11,577 nucleotides of DNA from Zygnema cylindricum. Its lineage: Eukaryota; Streptophyta; Zygnematophyceae; Zygnematales; Zygnemataceae. The stretch spans positions 1 through 11,577 of the forward strand of contig JBBHKE010003412.1 in NCBI GenBank assembly GCA_037447655.1. Direction: 5' to 3'. The notes under the pieces are model-generated. The model saw only the letters and a program-made list of their open reading frames with translations, was not told the origin of the DNA and did not search any database. The position numbers were made by a program, and so were the translations under genes. Below are positions 1-7,433 of the stretch, in pieces (the first letter of the stretch is position 1; each line of letters begins with the position of its first letter).

Positions 1-230
1 CTTCAGTGACTACAACAAGTATGGGGAAAAGAGAGAAGAGATGGAGGCAGGCTGCCATCATTTCTTATATATATATATTCGCGAATTTATTTTAAACTAG
101 AAAATACAAAAACTATTTATTTCAACATTGTTCCGTTTTTACATGCTATATTGTTCTGCCATTAGTGTGCTAATGTGCTATTTAAGAACTAGGTCTTTTT
201 TATGGGTTTCGTTTTTAGGGAAGAACATGA

Positions 231-463
231 AGTACAATACATTGTGTATCTCTATTAGTTAATGTTTTCTTTTTTACACTTCAAACATGTTTTTTCTGTG
301 AATACTTTTCTGATAGATAATCCGACGGTGGCGATTGAAAGGCAAGATTCCCATTTTCCTGATTGGAGTTCTCCAATCAAATATTGGACCTGTGTGCACG
401 GGGAAAAGATGTTTTAAGTGGCCAAAAAACCATACAGAGTAGCAGCGATATACGGTACACTGT
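231..463. mobile_element. Decayed Tc1/mariner-like MITE (family T, copy 1)
   Basis: This is a non-autonomous DNA-transposon relict, recognised by colinearity with the better preserved copy at 2912-3145. The left end AGTACAATACA occurs in both copies. A shared core, GACGGT-G-GCGATTGAAAGG (324-342 here, 3007-3025 there), lies exactly 93 bp after that left end in both. The right ends lie about 120 bp after the core in both. The right end reads ACACTG followed by TA, as expected for a TA target duplication; the left TA has decayed. The terminal repeats are strongly mutated, so this looks like the oldest family member. A small perfect hairpin (GATTGGAG-tt-CTCCAATC, 361-378) lies inside. There is no coding capacity. 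Assignment to Tc1/mariner is inferred from TA flanks and CAGTAC-type termini. Confidence 0.65.
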
Positions 464-785
464 AGTGCAACGAGCGCCTAGCATCGGGGAATACTGGTCA
501 CGTTTTGGTAAATGAAGCTTTGTTGCAAACATTGCGATGGTAAAACCCTTTGTGTACAAAAGGGGTAAAACTGAAAAATCATTTAAAGACTACAGGAGCC
601 ACAAGAAGGTAGACTACATCTAAAAGATTTAAACAAACAAAACATTACTTACAAAAACAAATATCCAAAACAAGGTACCATAGCCGACCGCCTACAACAA
701 AAAAAAACCTAGACGAGTCTACCCACAAGTTAAGGTCCATAGATATAGAGATCATGGATGTGGAAAGGGTCCCTTGATGGACGAT
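464..785. other. Intergenic stretch, nothing recognised
   Basis: This A-rich stretch contains several A-tracts (for example near 697-706). I see no convincing frame, terminal repeat or RNA gene. Its right part may hold further decayed 3' sequence of the adjacent minus-strand retroelement remnant, but no residue pattern supports extending it. Confidence 0.5.
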
Positions 786-1576
786 CTAAAAAATCCCCCT
801 ATCATTCGCCACTATGTTTCGCCAAAGAAGGGTCTCGCCTAGTGCTAGTTGACGGGTAATTCAAACATTTTGACGGTATAAGGCAACCAAAAGGCTCGGC
901 GGAGAACTCCCCAAACCATTAGATTCAAACGTTTTCCGTGCAGACTAGCGGAGAAAGTAGTCCAATGACTTGTCAAAAAATACAAAATCTCCACCATAAT
1001 AGGACAAACTGATCCAACGGGTCTTGGTGGGCATGGTCACTTTCTTTGGTAGTCGTTGCGTCCCGAGCTGCCACACCTGTATGCGAAGCCACACAAGATG
1101 AAATGGGTGTCTTGGTTGGATTCGTCATGGCCACATTGCCAAGGGTTCTCCCACCACTATGGAGGGAAACGAAGTCAACCCAAGGGCTCTAAAATCCCTT
1201 ATAATAGGGTCGGGGCGGGAGTATATGAGAAAACTCCAGTTTGAAGGTCTAACATGCCTCAACGCTAGCGAAGCCAATGGCATCTCGCACCAAATCATGC
1301 AAGACAGTACGCTCCCCACTCCCCACCATGTCAGTGGCGAAGATAATGTTTACTGTCAACATCAATAGATTGGGTGCACACACAATGGGCCCCCTGTAAA
1401 AACTGATGGTGAGGGAAACACAAATGTAAGCTTAAAGCAGGTGTAAACTGGTCTAATGGCAAACGGAGTGTCCAAAGGGATGGTGTGGCTTGTAACCACA
1501 CACCAACTCCGGGCTTCATATCAAACGTAAAAAAGCGCTCGATTGAGCGGAAGGTATCGCCTCTAAGAGGCTTCAA
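786..1576 (-). pseudogene. Decayed retroelement C-terminal region (RT-associated Cys/His knuckle plus nuclease-like domain)
   Basis: The product resembles the segment downstream of reverse transcriptase in a plant retroelement family: a Cys-Cys-His-Cys knuckle, a conserved HD..RD segment, then a nuclease-like region. It lies in three minus-strand frames. Frame 1 (about 1576-1331) carries GVWLQATPS, LRLPLDQFTPAL, then CVCTQSIDVDSKHYLRH; the final Cys expected after this is lost at a TGA (1333-1331). Frame 2 (about 1320-973) carries ERTVLHDLVRDAIGFASVEA, E-SHILPPRP, SPWVDFVSLHSGGRTLGNVA and then NPTKTPISS, with in-frame stops at 1251-1249, 1191-1189 and 975-973. Frame 3 (about 932-786) carries GLGSSPPSLLVALYRQNV and WRNIVA, with an internal stop. 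The order of motifs across all three frames matches the family as I recall it. The RT domain itself is not visible, so this is a truncated, long-dead fragment. Family assignment is from memory of motif order. Confidence 0.7.
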
Positions 1577-1854
1577 AATTCAACGGCGGCTAGTTACTTT
1601 ACTTTGAAGGTAGTGTCAGCAATGAGAGATTAAAAAGGTGGAACTTGTTTCGAGCGACGGGGGGAAGTAGTGCATCAGCCACGAGGAAGGCTTTTTGAAA
1701 TGGTAAGAGATCTTCCCCCACCTAAGAGGCAACTTGAACTAGAGTAGCGACATTATTGGAAAGTATTAAGATATGGTACGTAAATAAAGTATGACATGAG
1801 TAAGGAGATATCACGACCGGAGGGGGGCCAGAGAATGGATCTTTTTAAGTTATC

Positions 1855-2002
1855 GGCCTGTATTGATCGGTAATCCATCACGATATATCAACAATGAATT
1901 GCAATAATTCATTACCGATGTATCGAACCAATGTATCGATCATCGGTAGGTCAAAAAGGTACATATCTGTTATCGGCAAATGGCTACCTATACACAACAC
2001 TA
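1855..2002 (+). mobile_element. Relict end of a hAT-like element related to the copy at 10755-11576
   Basis: The right portion reads TATCGGCAAATGG (about 1972-1984), then a short spacer, then TACACAACACTA (1991-2002). The intact element at the window's right edge has the same TATCGGCAAATGG (11538-11550) followed by GATACCCAACACCA at its terminus. The order, orientation and approximate spacing agree. The region also contains several ATCGGT/CGATATATC/TGTATCGA words like those that fill the ends of the large copy. The ACACTA ending matches the expected partner of that element's TAGTGTTGGG left end. No left terminus was found, so the left limit given is where the CGAT-rich words begin. Homology is inferred by eye from short matches. 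Confidence 0.4.
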
Positions 2003-2911
2003 GTAAAAATGGCAACGCAGAGGAAATAGTAATTTGTCAAATAAAGGTTGACCAATGTGTATATACCAATATAGATGTTGCGGAGAAAACCTGCTTAAAT
2101 GTCTCATTAATAGTGCTATCCGTTTCAATGAAAAAACCTTAATTCGGCGACATGCTTAAACCATAAAATATAAACTGCTAAGGCTGGACCTCCATAGCGA
2201 AAAAGTGAGGTTTGTTTAATGAACTGCGTACATTTTGGCACGATTTCGTACCATTTTTTTTAGGGGAAACATGTTTACTACATGCATGTCAGGTTCAAGC
2301 GTATAGGCTTAAAGCTAAAGCTTGACTGTTGAATTTTTTGATTTTTCAAATCAAGCGAGCAATAGCGCCAACCATCCGGTGTGTGCTAAGTGTCCTCGCG
2401 AAGACACGCGTGTACCAAAACGTGTACATTTGGTAGACTTGGAAAAGCAAAACATATCCCACGATGAACAAGTGAGAGGGCTACATGTCGTATAGGCCAC
2501 GTGTGCCTTCCTACGGGGTGGACTCAGGTCCCACCGAAAGTATCCTCTCACGCGCCCTTTTGTCATCCAGTGACTTTTAAAGTTTGCCGCGCCTATCTGC
2601 TATTCCTTGTTTAAATCTCCATTTACATTTTCAAAATTCAAATTTTTCTAGCAAACTTTTCGTACGAGTCGTTAATTACTCTACCTCCGCTGGTACAAAT
2701 TTTACGTCCACACTTTCCGTTTGAAAAATCTTTGCAGATTCTGAAAATCTTAATTTTAACCTAAGTGGTAGGTACAGTACCAACCAGAATGAGCCAACGC
2801 ACGTGAGAGGTTGTTTCCTGAACCCAATCTAATGGAGGATTTTGCAAGATATCGCGGCTAGTAAACGTATCCGTACGTCTACTGGGGTCGCCTAATGGAT
2901 AGCCTAACGCT
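2003..2911. other. Intergenic region, no gene recognised
   Basis: About 900 bp without a supported gene. Open frames here (the longest is 71 codons, minus strand, 2566-2351) have no recognisable domain or compositional support. The only small structures are a near-perfect inverted repeat around GGTAC-A-GTACC (about 2765-2785) and two CACGTG-containing words (near 2500 and 2801). Those CACGTG words could be chance and do not define a promoter. No terminal repeats matching the neighbouring families were found. Confidence 0.5.
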
Positions 2912-3145
2912 ACAGTACAATACACCGTCGATCGTATTTAGCGTGTATGTTTTTTTCGTCTCTTAAAACATATTTTCTCCGTACATACATGTCGGATTGT
3001 GGATCTGACGGTTGCGATTGAAAGGTTGTATTCTCAGCTTACGAATGGCGGTCTTAAATTGAAAATTGGACAAATGTGTACGGAGATAAGATGTTTTCAG
3101 TGGCGAAAGAAACATACACGCTAAATACGATCGACGGTGTACTGT
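2912..3145. mobile_element. Tc1/mariner-like MITE with long imperfect TIRs (family T, copy 2)
   Basis: This is a 234-bp non-autonomous element. The left arm from TACACCGTCGATCG (2921) and the right arm (ending 3141) are perfect inverted complements for 32 bases (2921-2952 against 3110-3141). They remain clearly similar for about 75 bases, out to the CTCCGTACA word in each arm. Outside this, the ends read TA-CAGTAC on the left (2911-2912 TA) and GTACTG-TA on the right (TA at 3145-3146). That is consistent with a duplicated TA target, in which case the strict element is 2913-3144. The left end carries about five extra bases (AATAC) compared with the right, and copy 1 shares them. The loop is only about 70 bp and non-coding. 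It is colinear with 231-463 and shares shorter terminal similarity with 3274-3480 and 5993-6491. Confidence 0.85.
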
Positions 3146-3273
3146 ATTTTTTTGCGGGAGTTGGAACACCAGAATGGTAAGGGAGTCATTCATAGTTCAA
3201 AAGTAGGCGGTTTAATGGTAGGCCTTTGGTAGGCGCACAAAACTTGGCACAAAACTCGCGTAGAGTAGGCATA

Positions 3274-3480
3274 CTACACCGCGAATCGTTATTAGCGTTG
3301 AGAAATTATTAGTGTAAAGAAAAAATTAGCGTCATTCATTCTAATTTAGTGTCGGGAGACGTGGCAGATTATAGTCCACGACCTTAAATAGTGTAGTTTA
3401 TTCTATTTAAGGTATTAATGTCAAAATTTTGTGGTGCCGATATAGAGTTCATAACGCTAATAACGATTCGCGGTGTCCTG
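3274..3480. mobile_element. Tc1/mariner-like MITE (family T, copy 3) nested in hAT-like copy A
   Basis: This 207-bp element has a perfect 24-bp inverted repeat at 3276-3299 and 3453-3476, beginning ACACCGCGAATCG and ending TTAGCGTT. It is flanked by TA on both sides (3272-3273 and 3481-3482), the target duplication expected for Tc1/mariner. It sits wholly between the left end of hAT-like copy A and that element's interior, so it inserted after copy A. The interior is AT-rich and non-coding, and contains two small hairpins, one at 3382-3412. The right terminus reads GTCCTG-TA, close to the GTACTG-TA ends of the other copies. Confidence 0.85.
3382..3412. repeat. Perfect 10-bp stem-loop inside nested MITE
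   Basis: CCTTAAATAG (3382-3391) and CTATTTAAGG (3403-3412) are exact inverted complements separated by 11 bases. A weaker CGTGG/CCACG stem lies just upstream. Its position near the middle of the element suggests internal foldback structure. It is not followed by features of a known RNA gene. Confidence 0.7.
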
Positions 3481-4247
3481 TATGTGTGTGCGTTGTGCAC
3501 ACTCTTGTACGAACGTACGAATTTGACGTATGATCATAGTACAGCGCACGCGGCAGGACGAAATTCTTTAGCGAACTGACACGGCGCAGGATGACATTCC
3601 GCGGGAAAGAAAACCCGGAAAAAAAAAAAACGTGGACGGGCAACTATTTTGCATATTTTTGGCAGTGTGGAATATTTTTTTTTATCGTCCCATACTGCCT
3701 GATTGGTCAATTTGGAGCTTTATTTAATGTGGCCTTCAAAATTGCAGACCCTAATATGACAGATTTTCCTATCGTAAGTTGTGTTATGGGCTTTTCATGT
3801 GATCTTCTTAGATCGCTACTTTGATCATAGATCGTCATATTGTCTAAATCTGACGGTTTAAATAAAAAGTACCTCAAAACTCACAAAAAAATACTCTTTT
3901 GTCCGAATGTTTTTCAAAATTTCGACATGACGTTTAATTCTCTATCGATCGATGTGCAACCCAACCCTGTTACTATTTTTTTTTCATTTTGCGGCCAATA
4001 CAACATGGGTCTTAAGGTCATATTCTATGACTTGCGTACAATAGGCATATTATATGGGCGTACTTTCACCTACTTTTGAACTATGGAGTCATTGTTATTG
4101 ACCGTGCTTGCATGTTAAGAGAGTTCTTCATGTACCGTTTCATATCGTTTTGTGCATTAATTTAGACGACCTACGGCTGTTAGAGATTTTACACGTGTGA
4201 TCACTTCGCATGCATGAAAACAGCTCCGTTAGCAAAAGCGACAGTAA

Positions 4248-5125
4248 GGGTACGTCCCCATGTGTTAAAGTATCGACTTTTATCTATCGTTTTCGCACAA
4301 AATGAAGTTCCGTACGAGAAAAACTTTAGACGTAAAAAAAAATCAATTCTGTAAAAGTACAGCAAACGTCAAGTCTATAATTTGAATGTACTTCATATTT
4401 GTCGTCATCTTAACAATTTTTGGCGTTTTCCTTTTTTCGACCCCCGGGCAAGAGATTCCTGCCCGTCAAAAAACTTCATCAAAAATCACCTCGCGAGGTG
4501 ATTTTAGGGAAAGTACCGCCCAAAACAACGAATGCAAAACGGAAAGTTTCCCTGCCCGTCACGTGCATGTACGGAAAATACGAGGATGTACGGAAAAAAC
4601 TGAAGGGGTCGTGGACCTCCACTTTCATTCACGGGTCCTCGGTATAATTTTGCGTTGTTGTCGCCTCTCCCCTCTCCCTCTCACACTATCACTTTTATCT
4701 CACACTTTTTAGAATGAGGCACGACAAAACTAGTATGAAATTAAATATATTTGAAAAATAATTATTTTGGTTACCTGTCATGTATATTTTTATGGCAAGT
4801 AGAGCGAAAAAAATAGAGAAAACGAAATTCGGTATCCATGGCCGAAAGTCCTTGAATCTGTGACGTCAACGTTGTCACAAGTGAGCGCGACGTCACGATG
4901 TTACAAAACCCTAAACATCTGCCATGTCACTAAATTACAAGAATGTAGACGTCTACAATTGTCGTTGTTTTTGTTGGCGTCACTAATTTCGTAGTCGTCT
5001 ACAACCGTCACATTTCAAAGTTCCGATTTTATTTTCGCACATAGGGACGCTTTTCAAAGTAGTACGAACACTTCACTACAGTCCAAAATATTTGTTCAAA
5101 GTATCGCTTACATGGGGACGTACCC
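4248..5125. mobile_element. PIF/Harbinger-like non-autonomous element (family P, copy 1)
   Basis: The element is bounded by a perfect 16-bp inverted repeat, GGGTACGTCCCCATGT at 4248-4263 and its complement at 5110-5125. It is flanked by TAA on both sides (4245-4247 and 5126-5128). A TWA target duplication with GGG-type termini is characteristic of PIF/Harbinger. At 878 bp it is too short for the usual transposase plus Myb-like protein, and neither is visible. The longest open frame (108 codons, 4386-4712) is low-complexity toward its end and overlaps a perfect palindrome, so I do not call it a gene. The end regions resemble copy 2 (7434-8213), including TAAAGTA near the left and ACATAGGGACGCTT near the right. 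The middles of the two copies differ completely. Confidence 0.88.
4482..4505. repeat. Perfect 24-bp palindrome
   Basis: Twelve bases on each side of a central CGCG are exactly self-complementary; the arms read AAAATCACCTCG and its complement with no spacer. Such a site could bind a dimeric protein or extrude a cruciform. It lies off-centre in the Harbinger-like element and is not found in that family's other copy. Confidence 0.9.
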
Positions 5126-5449
5126 TAAGGGTGTGTTTCAATTGAAACCGGGAGCCCTTCGTCGTGGTGTACGGATGCTAAGGCTGTACGGACTCGCGAG
5201 CACGATTACTCCCAAACAAAAAATTGGAGTTTCGGTTCAAAAAGGTAAAACCGCGTGGACTTTATGCGTAACCGAGAATTTGCGCAATTAAAAACAGACG
5301 CGTGGAGGGCGACCAGGCAAAATGTCGGCGTGATCTCGACATGTTTGACGTTTTACCATAACACCAAATTCCGAGACGGGAAGGAAAAGTTGAGACCATA
5401 GTTCAAAAGTAGGCGTTTTTTGGTAGGCCTTTTGTAGGCCGCCTTTAGC

Positions 5450-5631
5450 GTAAGTTGTGTTACGGGCTTTCCATGTGATCTTCTTAGATCGCTACTTTCA
5501 CCACCGACCGCCCGATCGTCCGAATCTGACGATAGTCTTATAGTAAGTTGTGTTATGGGCTTTTCATGTGATCTTCTTAGATCGTTACTTTCATCAACGA
5601 CTGTCAGATCGTCCAAATCTGACGGTTTAAA
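5450..5631 (+). repeat. Imperfect tandem duplication, 93-bp period, inside hAT-like copy B
   Basis: The first unit begins GTAAGTTGTGTTACGGGC at 5450 and the second begins GTAAGTTGTGTTATGGGC at 5543. Both continue through TGATCTTCTTAGATCG and a TCGTCC-AATCTGACG stretch. Copies A and C have a single unit, so the duplication is specific to copy B here. Most differences between the units are C-to-T or G-to-A transitions, many at CpG positions, with the first unit the more C-rich. Confidence 0.8.
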
Positions 5632-5747
5632 TAAAAAGTCGCTCAAAACTCACATTTTTTTTTTTTCAAATTTAGACATGACGTTTAATTCTCTATCGAT
5701 CCATGTACAACTCAACCCTGTTACTATTTTATTTCATTTTGCGGCCA

Positions 5748-5806
5748 ATACAATATGGGTCTTAAGGCCATATTGTATGTTTTGCATACAATAGGCATAT
5801 TGTATG
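5748..5806. repeat. Array of alternating 11-bp inverted repeats (CATATTGTATG type)
   Basis: ATACAATATGG (5748-5758) pairs perfectly with CCATATTGTAT (5768-5778). CATATTGTATG (5769-5779) can then pair with the next CATACAATA (5785-5793). CATATTGTATG occurs again at 5796-5806. The same alternating pattern is kept at the matching end of copies A (about 4000-4055) and C (about 8344-8390, complement strand), so it is part of the family rather than a local accident. Confidence 0.8.
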
Positions 5807-5992
5807 GGCGTATGGTCACCTACTTTTGAACTATGGTTGAGACCTATGTCTCGACGAAACGGGATCCACTAACAATGCACATCGTCGGATTCTCCATATC
5901 TTGAGAACGTGTAGGCGATTTCTCCCTTCGTTAATTCCATCAACCTCACGCGTCCACACGAAATTTACCACACGTGTAGCTTCAGGTGCCGA

Positions 5993-6491
5993 CTACACCG
6001 CGAATCGCTATTAGCGTTCACGACTCTAGTTGGGGTACCCCGTTTTTTTTAGGCAAATTTCCAAATAGAATTAATCATTCTAAATGTTTCTGAACGTTAT
6101 TTGAGGTACCCCGCCTAATACTAATAGGGTTATTAACTGTAATATATTGCCCTTATAAATAGTGTGGCATACGGACTGTCAGATCCGTATTATTCTGTAC
6201 TTTTTCAAGGAAATATTACAGAAAAAATATTTACGCTAGCACGCCCGCATGTAAATGTGCTCTGGAAAAAATGACGCGGATGTCACAAAAACGCGACGGC
6301 GTACGATTTGAACAATTTCGTACATATTTTAGTTTGTGAAGATATTATTCGCCGACAATTATTACAAACAAAGCAGTTTACAAATTAGAGCTAATGATAA
6401 ATTAGAGTAAATATTTTATTGGAAAAAATTGAAATTCCCAATTAGCGTAGCTATCTATTTCATTACGCTAATAGCGATTCACGGTGTACTG
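5993..6491. mobile_element. Tc1/mariner-like MITE (family T, copy 4)
   Basis: A 24-bp inverted repeat with one mismatch (5994-6017 and 6465-6488), beginning TACACCGCGAATCGC, bounds this 499-bp element. The single mismatch is a C/T transition at a CpG. The right end GTACTG matches copies 2 and 3. The outermost flanking dinucleotides are GA and TT, so the TA target duplication seen at copy 3 has decayed or the ends are slightly misplaced. The interior differs from copy 3 and is more than twice as long. It includes two GGTACCCCG words 71 bp apart (6034 and 6105), the first within a GGGGTACCCC palindrome, which may mark a further small insertion. No coding capacity is seen. Confidence 0.8.
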
Positions 6492-7430
6492 TTTAGTGTT
6501 TACTATCCCATGTGCACACGCCCTTAGCTGTCATGTCGTCATTCGTGCGAGGCATTTTTGCTTGTGTCGAAAACCAACGACCGCTCCACATGTGGCGATT
6601 TCTTAAGCAGCAATGTGATACAGCTGTCATTTAGGCTGTAGCCACTTGCTCCCGGACACGATGAACCCGAAACTTTTCAGTTTTTGGTGTGCAAGTTTGT
6701 CGTTTCTTGACATTTGCTCGTGTCTTCCTGAATGTCATAAATAGTCGATACTCTCGAGGTGAAGAACGTGAAGTCTACACCAGTATAGCATGTCGGGTGT
6801 CAGAATTTTCTACGTACGCTGGTCTATATAATTCTGGAGGTGACGTGTGCATAAATTCACCGGAGAAAGTGATTTGATACGCACTTTTCAAAGATCTTCA
6901 AGATTTTGCAGCCTAACGGGAGAGCGTTGTTCCCTAGATTGGCGAGGGCGGGACGTTTGCAGATCAGTGAATCGTGCGGCCGCAATTAATCAGCCGTCCG
7001 ATTTCACTTAACGTCAAAACTGGATGTCCGACGGCCAATAGCGCAAGTTTTTATGTTTCGTATCGATGGAAAACAAAGACCAAGGGATGGATTTCAAATT
7101 TTGAATGTATCGAAATATCGACGACCTAAATTGACCCGTAAAAAAAGTAGGGAATCTATTATAAAAACTGTACAGAATCTTGACCAAAGACAGGATTGGG
7201 CTTCAAATTTTAGCTGGACAAAATACGACAAACAAAAGTCCAGGTACAAAGTCAAAGGGAAGTAAAATTGCGGTTCTACTGCGAAATTTGGGCCATGGTG
7301 TATAGAATCGAATCCGTCGAAATTTTACGAACGATTTTTTCCTATATTTTTTTGTTTCGAAATATCCACAGATAGTGTGACCAGAAATCTATTAACACGA
7401 TCAGTTTGAAGCACGTATCTGCTACAAGAG
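6492..7430. other. Region without a supported gene
   Basis: I found no terminal repeats or conserved domain here. A 70-codon frame at 7053-7265 is Lys/Arg-rich (KLTRKKSRE and KSRYKVKGK) but not recognised. A 27-codon frame from an ATG at 6661 begins with a hydrophobic stretch but is too short to call. At about 6505-6524 the words CCATGTG-ACAC-CCCTTA resemble a mutated Harbinger-family right end next to TTA, but no left partner was found. The stretch could hold exon or regulatory sequence of an unseen gene, but nothing here shows that directly. Confidence 0.4.
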
Positions 7431-7433
7431 TTA

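Larger units (their letters stand above)
3191..4085 (+). mobile_element. hAT-like non-autonomous element (family H, copy A), carrying a nested MITE
   Basis: Terminal inverted repeats CATAGTTCAAAAGTAGG (left) and its complement (right) bound the element. The flanks carry an exact 8-bp direct repeat, GAGTCATT, at 3183-3190 and 4086-4093. An 8-bp target duplication is the usual signature of hAT elements, although P and Merlin elements can also give 8. This is the longest of three copies (895 bp; about 686 bp without the nested element and its TA). From GTAAGTTGTGTTATGGGC (about 3774) to the right end it aligns with copies B and C. The region between the nested insert and that point (about 3483-3773) is unique to copy A here. 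It may be the ancestral interior lost in B and C, or another insertion. Subterminal GTAGGC words are repeated near the left end. No transposase motif is visible; open frames of 77-79 codons inside look incidental. Confidence 0.85.
5397..5835 (+). mobile_element. hAT-like non-autonomous element (family H, copy B)
   Basis: This 439-bp element has the same CATAGTTCAAAAGTAGG termini as copy A and an exact 8-bp target duplication, GTTGAGAC, at 5389-5396 and 5836-5843. It lies in the same orientation as copy A and aligns with it from about 5543 to the right end. The shared words include GATCTTCTTAGATCG, GACGGTTTAAATAAAAAGT, GACATGACGTTTAATTCTC and CAACCCTGTTACTATTTT. It lacks the roughly 290-bp interior seen only in copy A and instead has a 93-bp tandem duplication of its left interior. 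The right half folds into repeated CATATTGTATG/CATACAATATG stems. An antisense 97-codon open frame across the duplication is a by-product of repeat sequence. No transposase is visible. Confidence 0.9.

Noticed and set aside
4386-4712. A 108-codon plus-strand frame, the longest in the window.
   Set aside because: It lies within a Harbinger-like element, runs through a perfect palindrome and ends in CT-rich low complexity. An overlapping frame of 75 codons exists, and no domain is visible.
5126-5160. TAAGGGTGTGTTTCAATTGAAACC directly after Harbinger-like copy 1, looking like the start of another GGGTGTG element.
   Set aside because: No convincing matching right end was found. The similarity to the family TIR stops after about eight bases.
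5353-5646. A minus-strand frame with an internal amino-acid repeat (DLRRSHEKP/DLRRSHGKP).
   Set aside because: The peptide repeat is produced by the 93-bp tandem duplication inside the hAT-like copy, and not by a repeat protein.
6661-6744. A 27-codon frame with a hydrophobic N-terminal stretch resembling a signal peptide.
   Set aside because: It is too short, with no supporting context such as splice sites or a conserved mature peptide.
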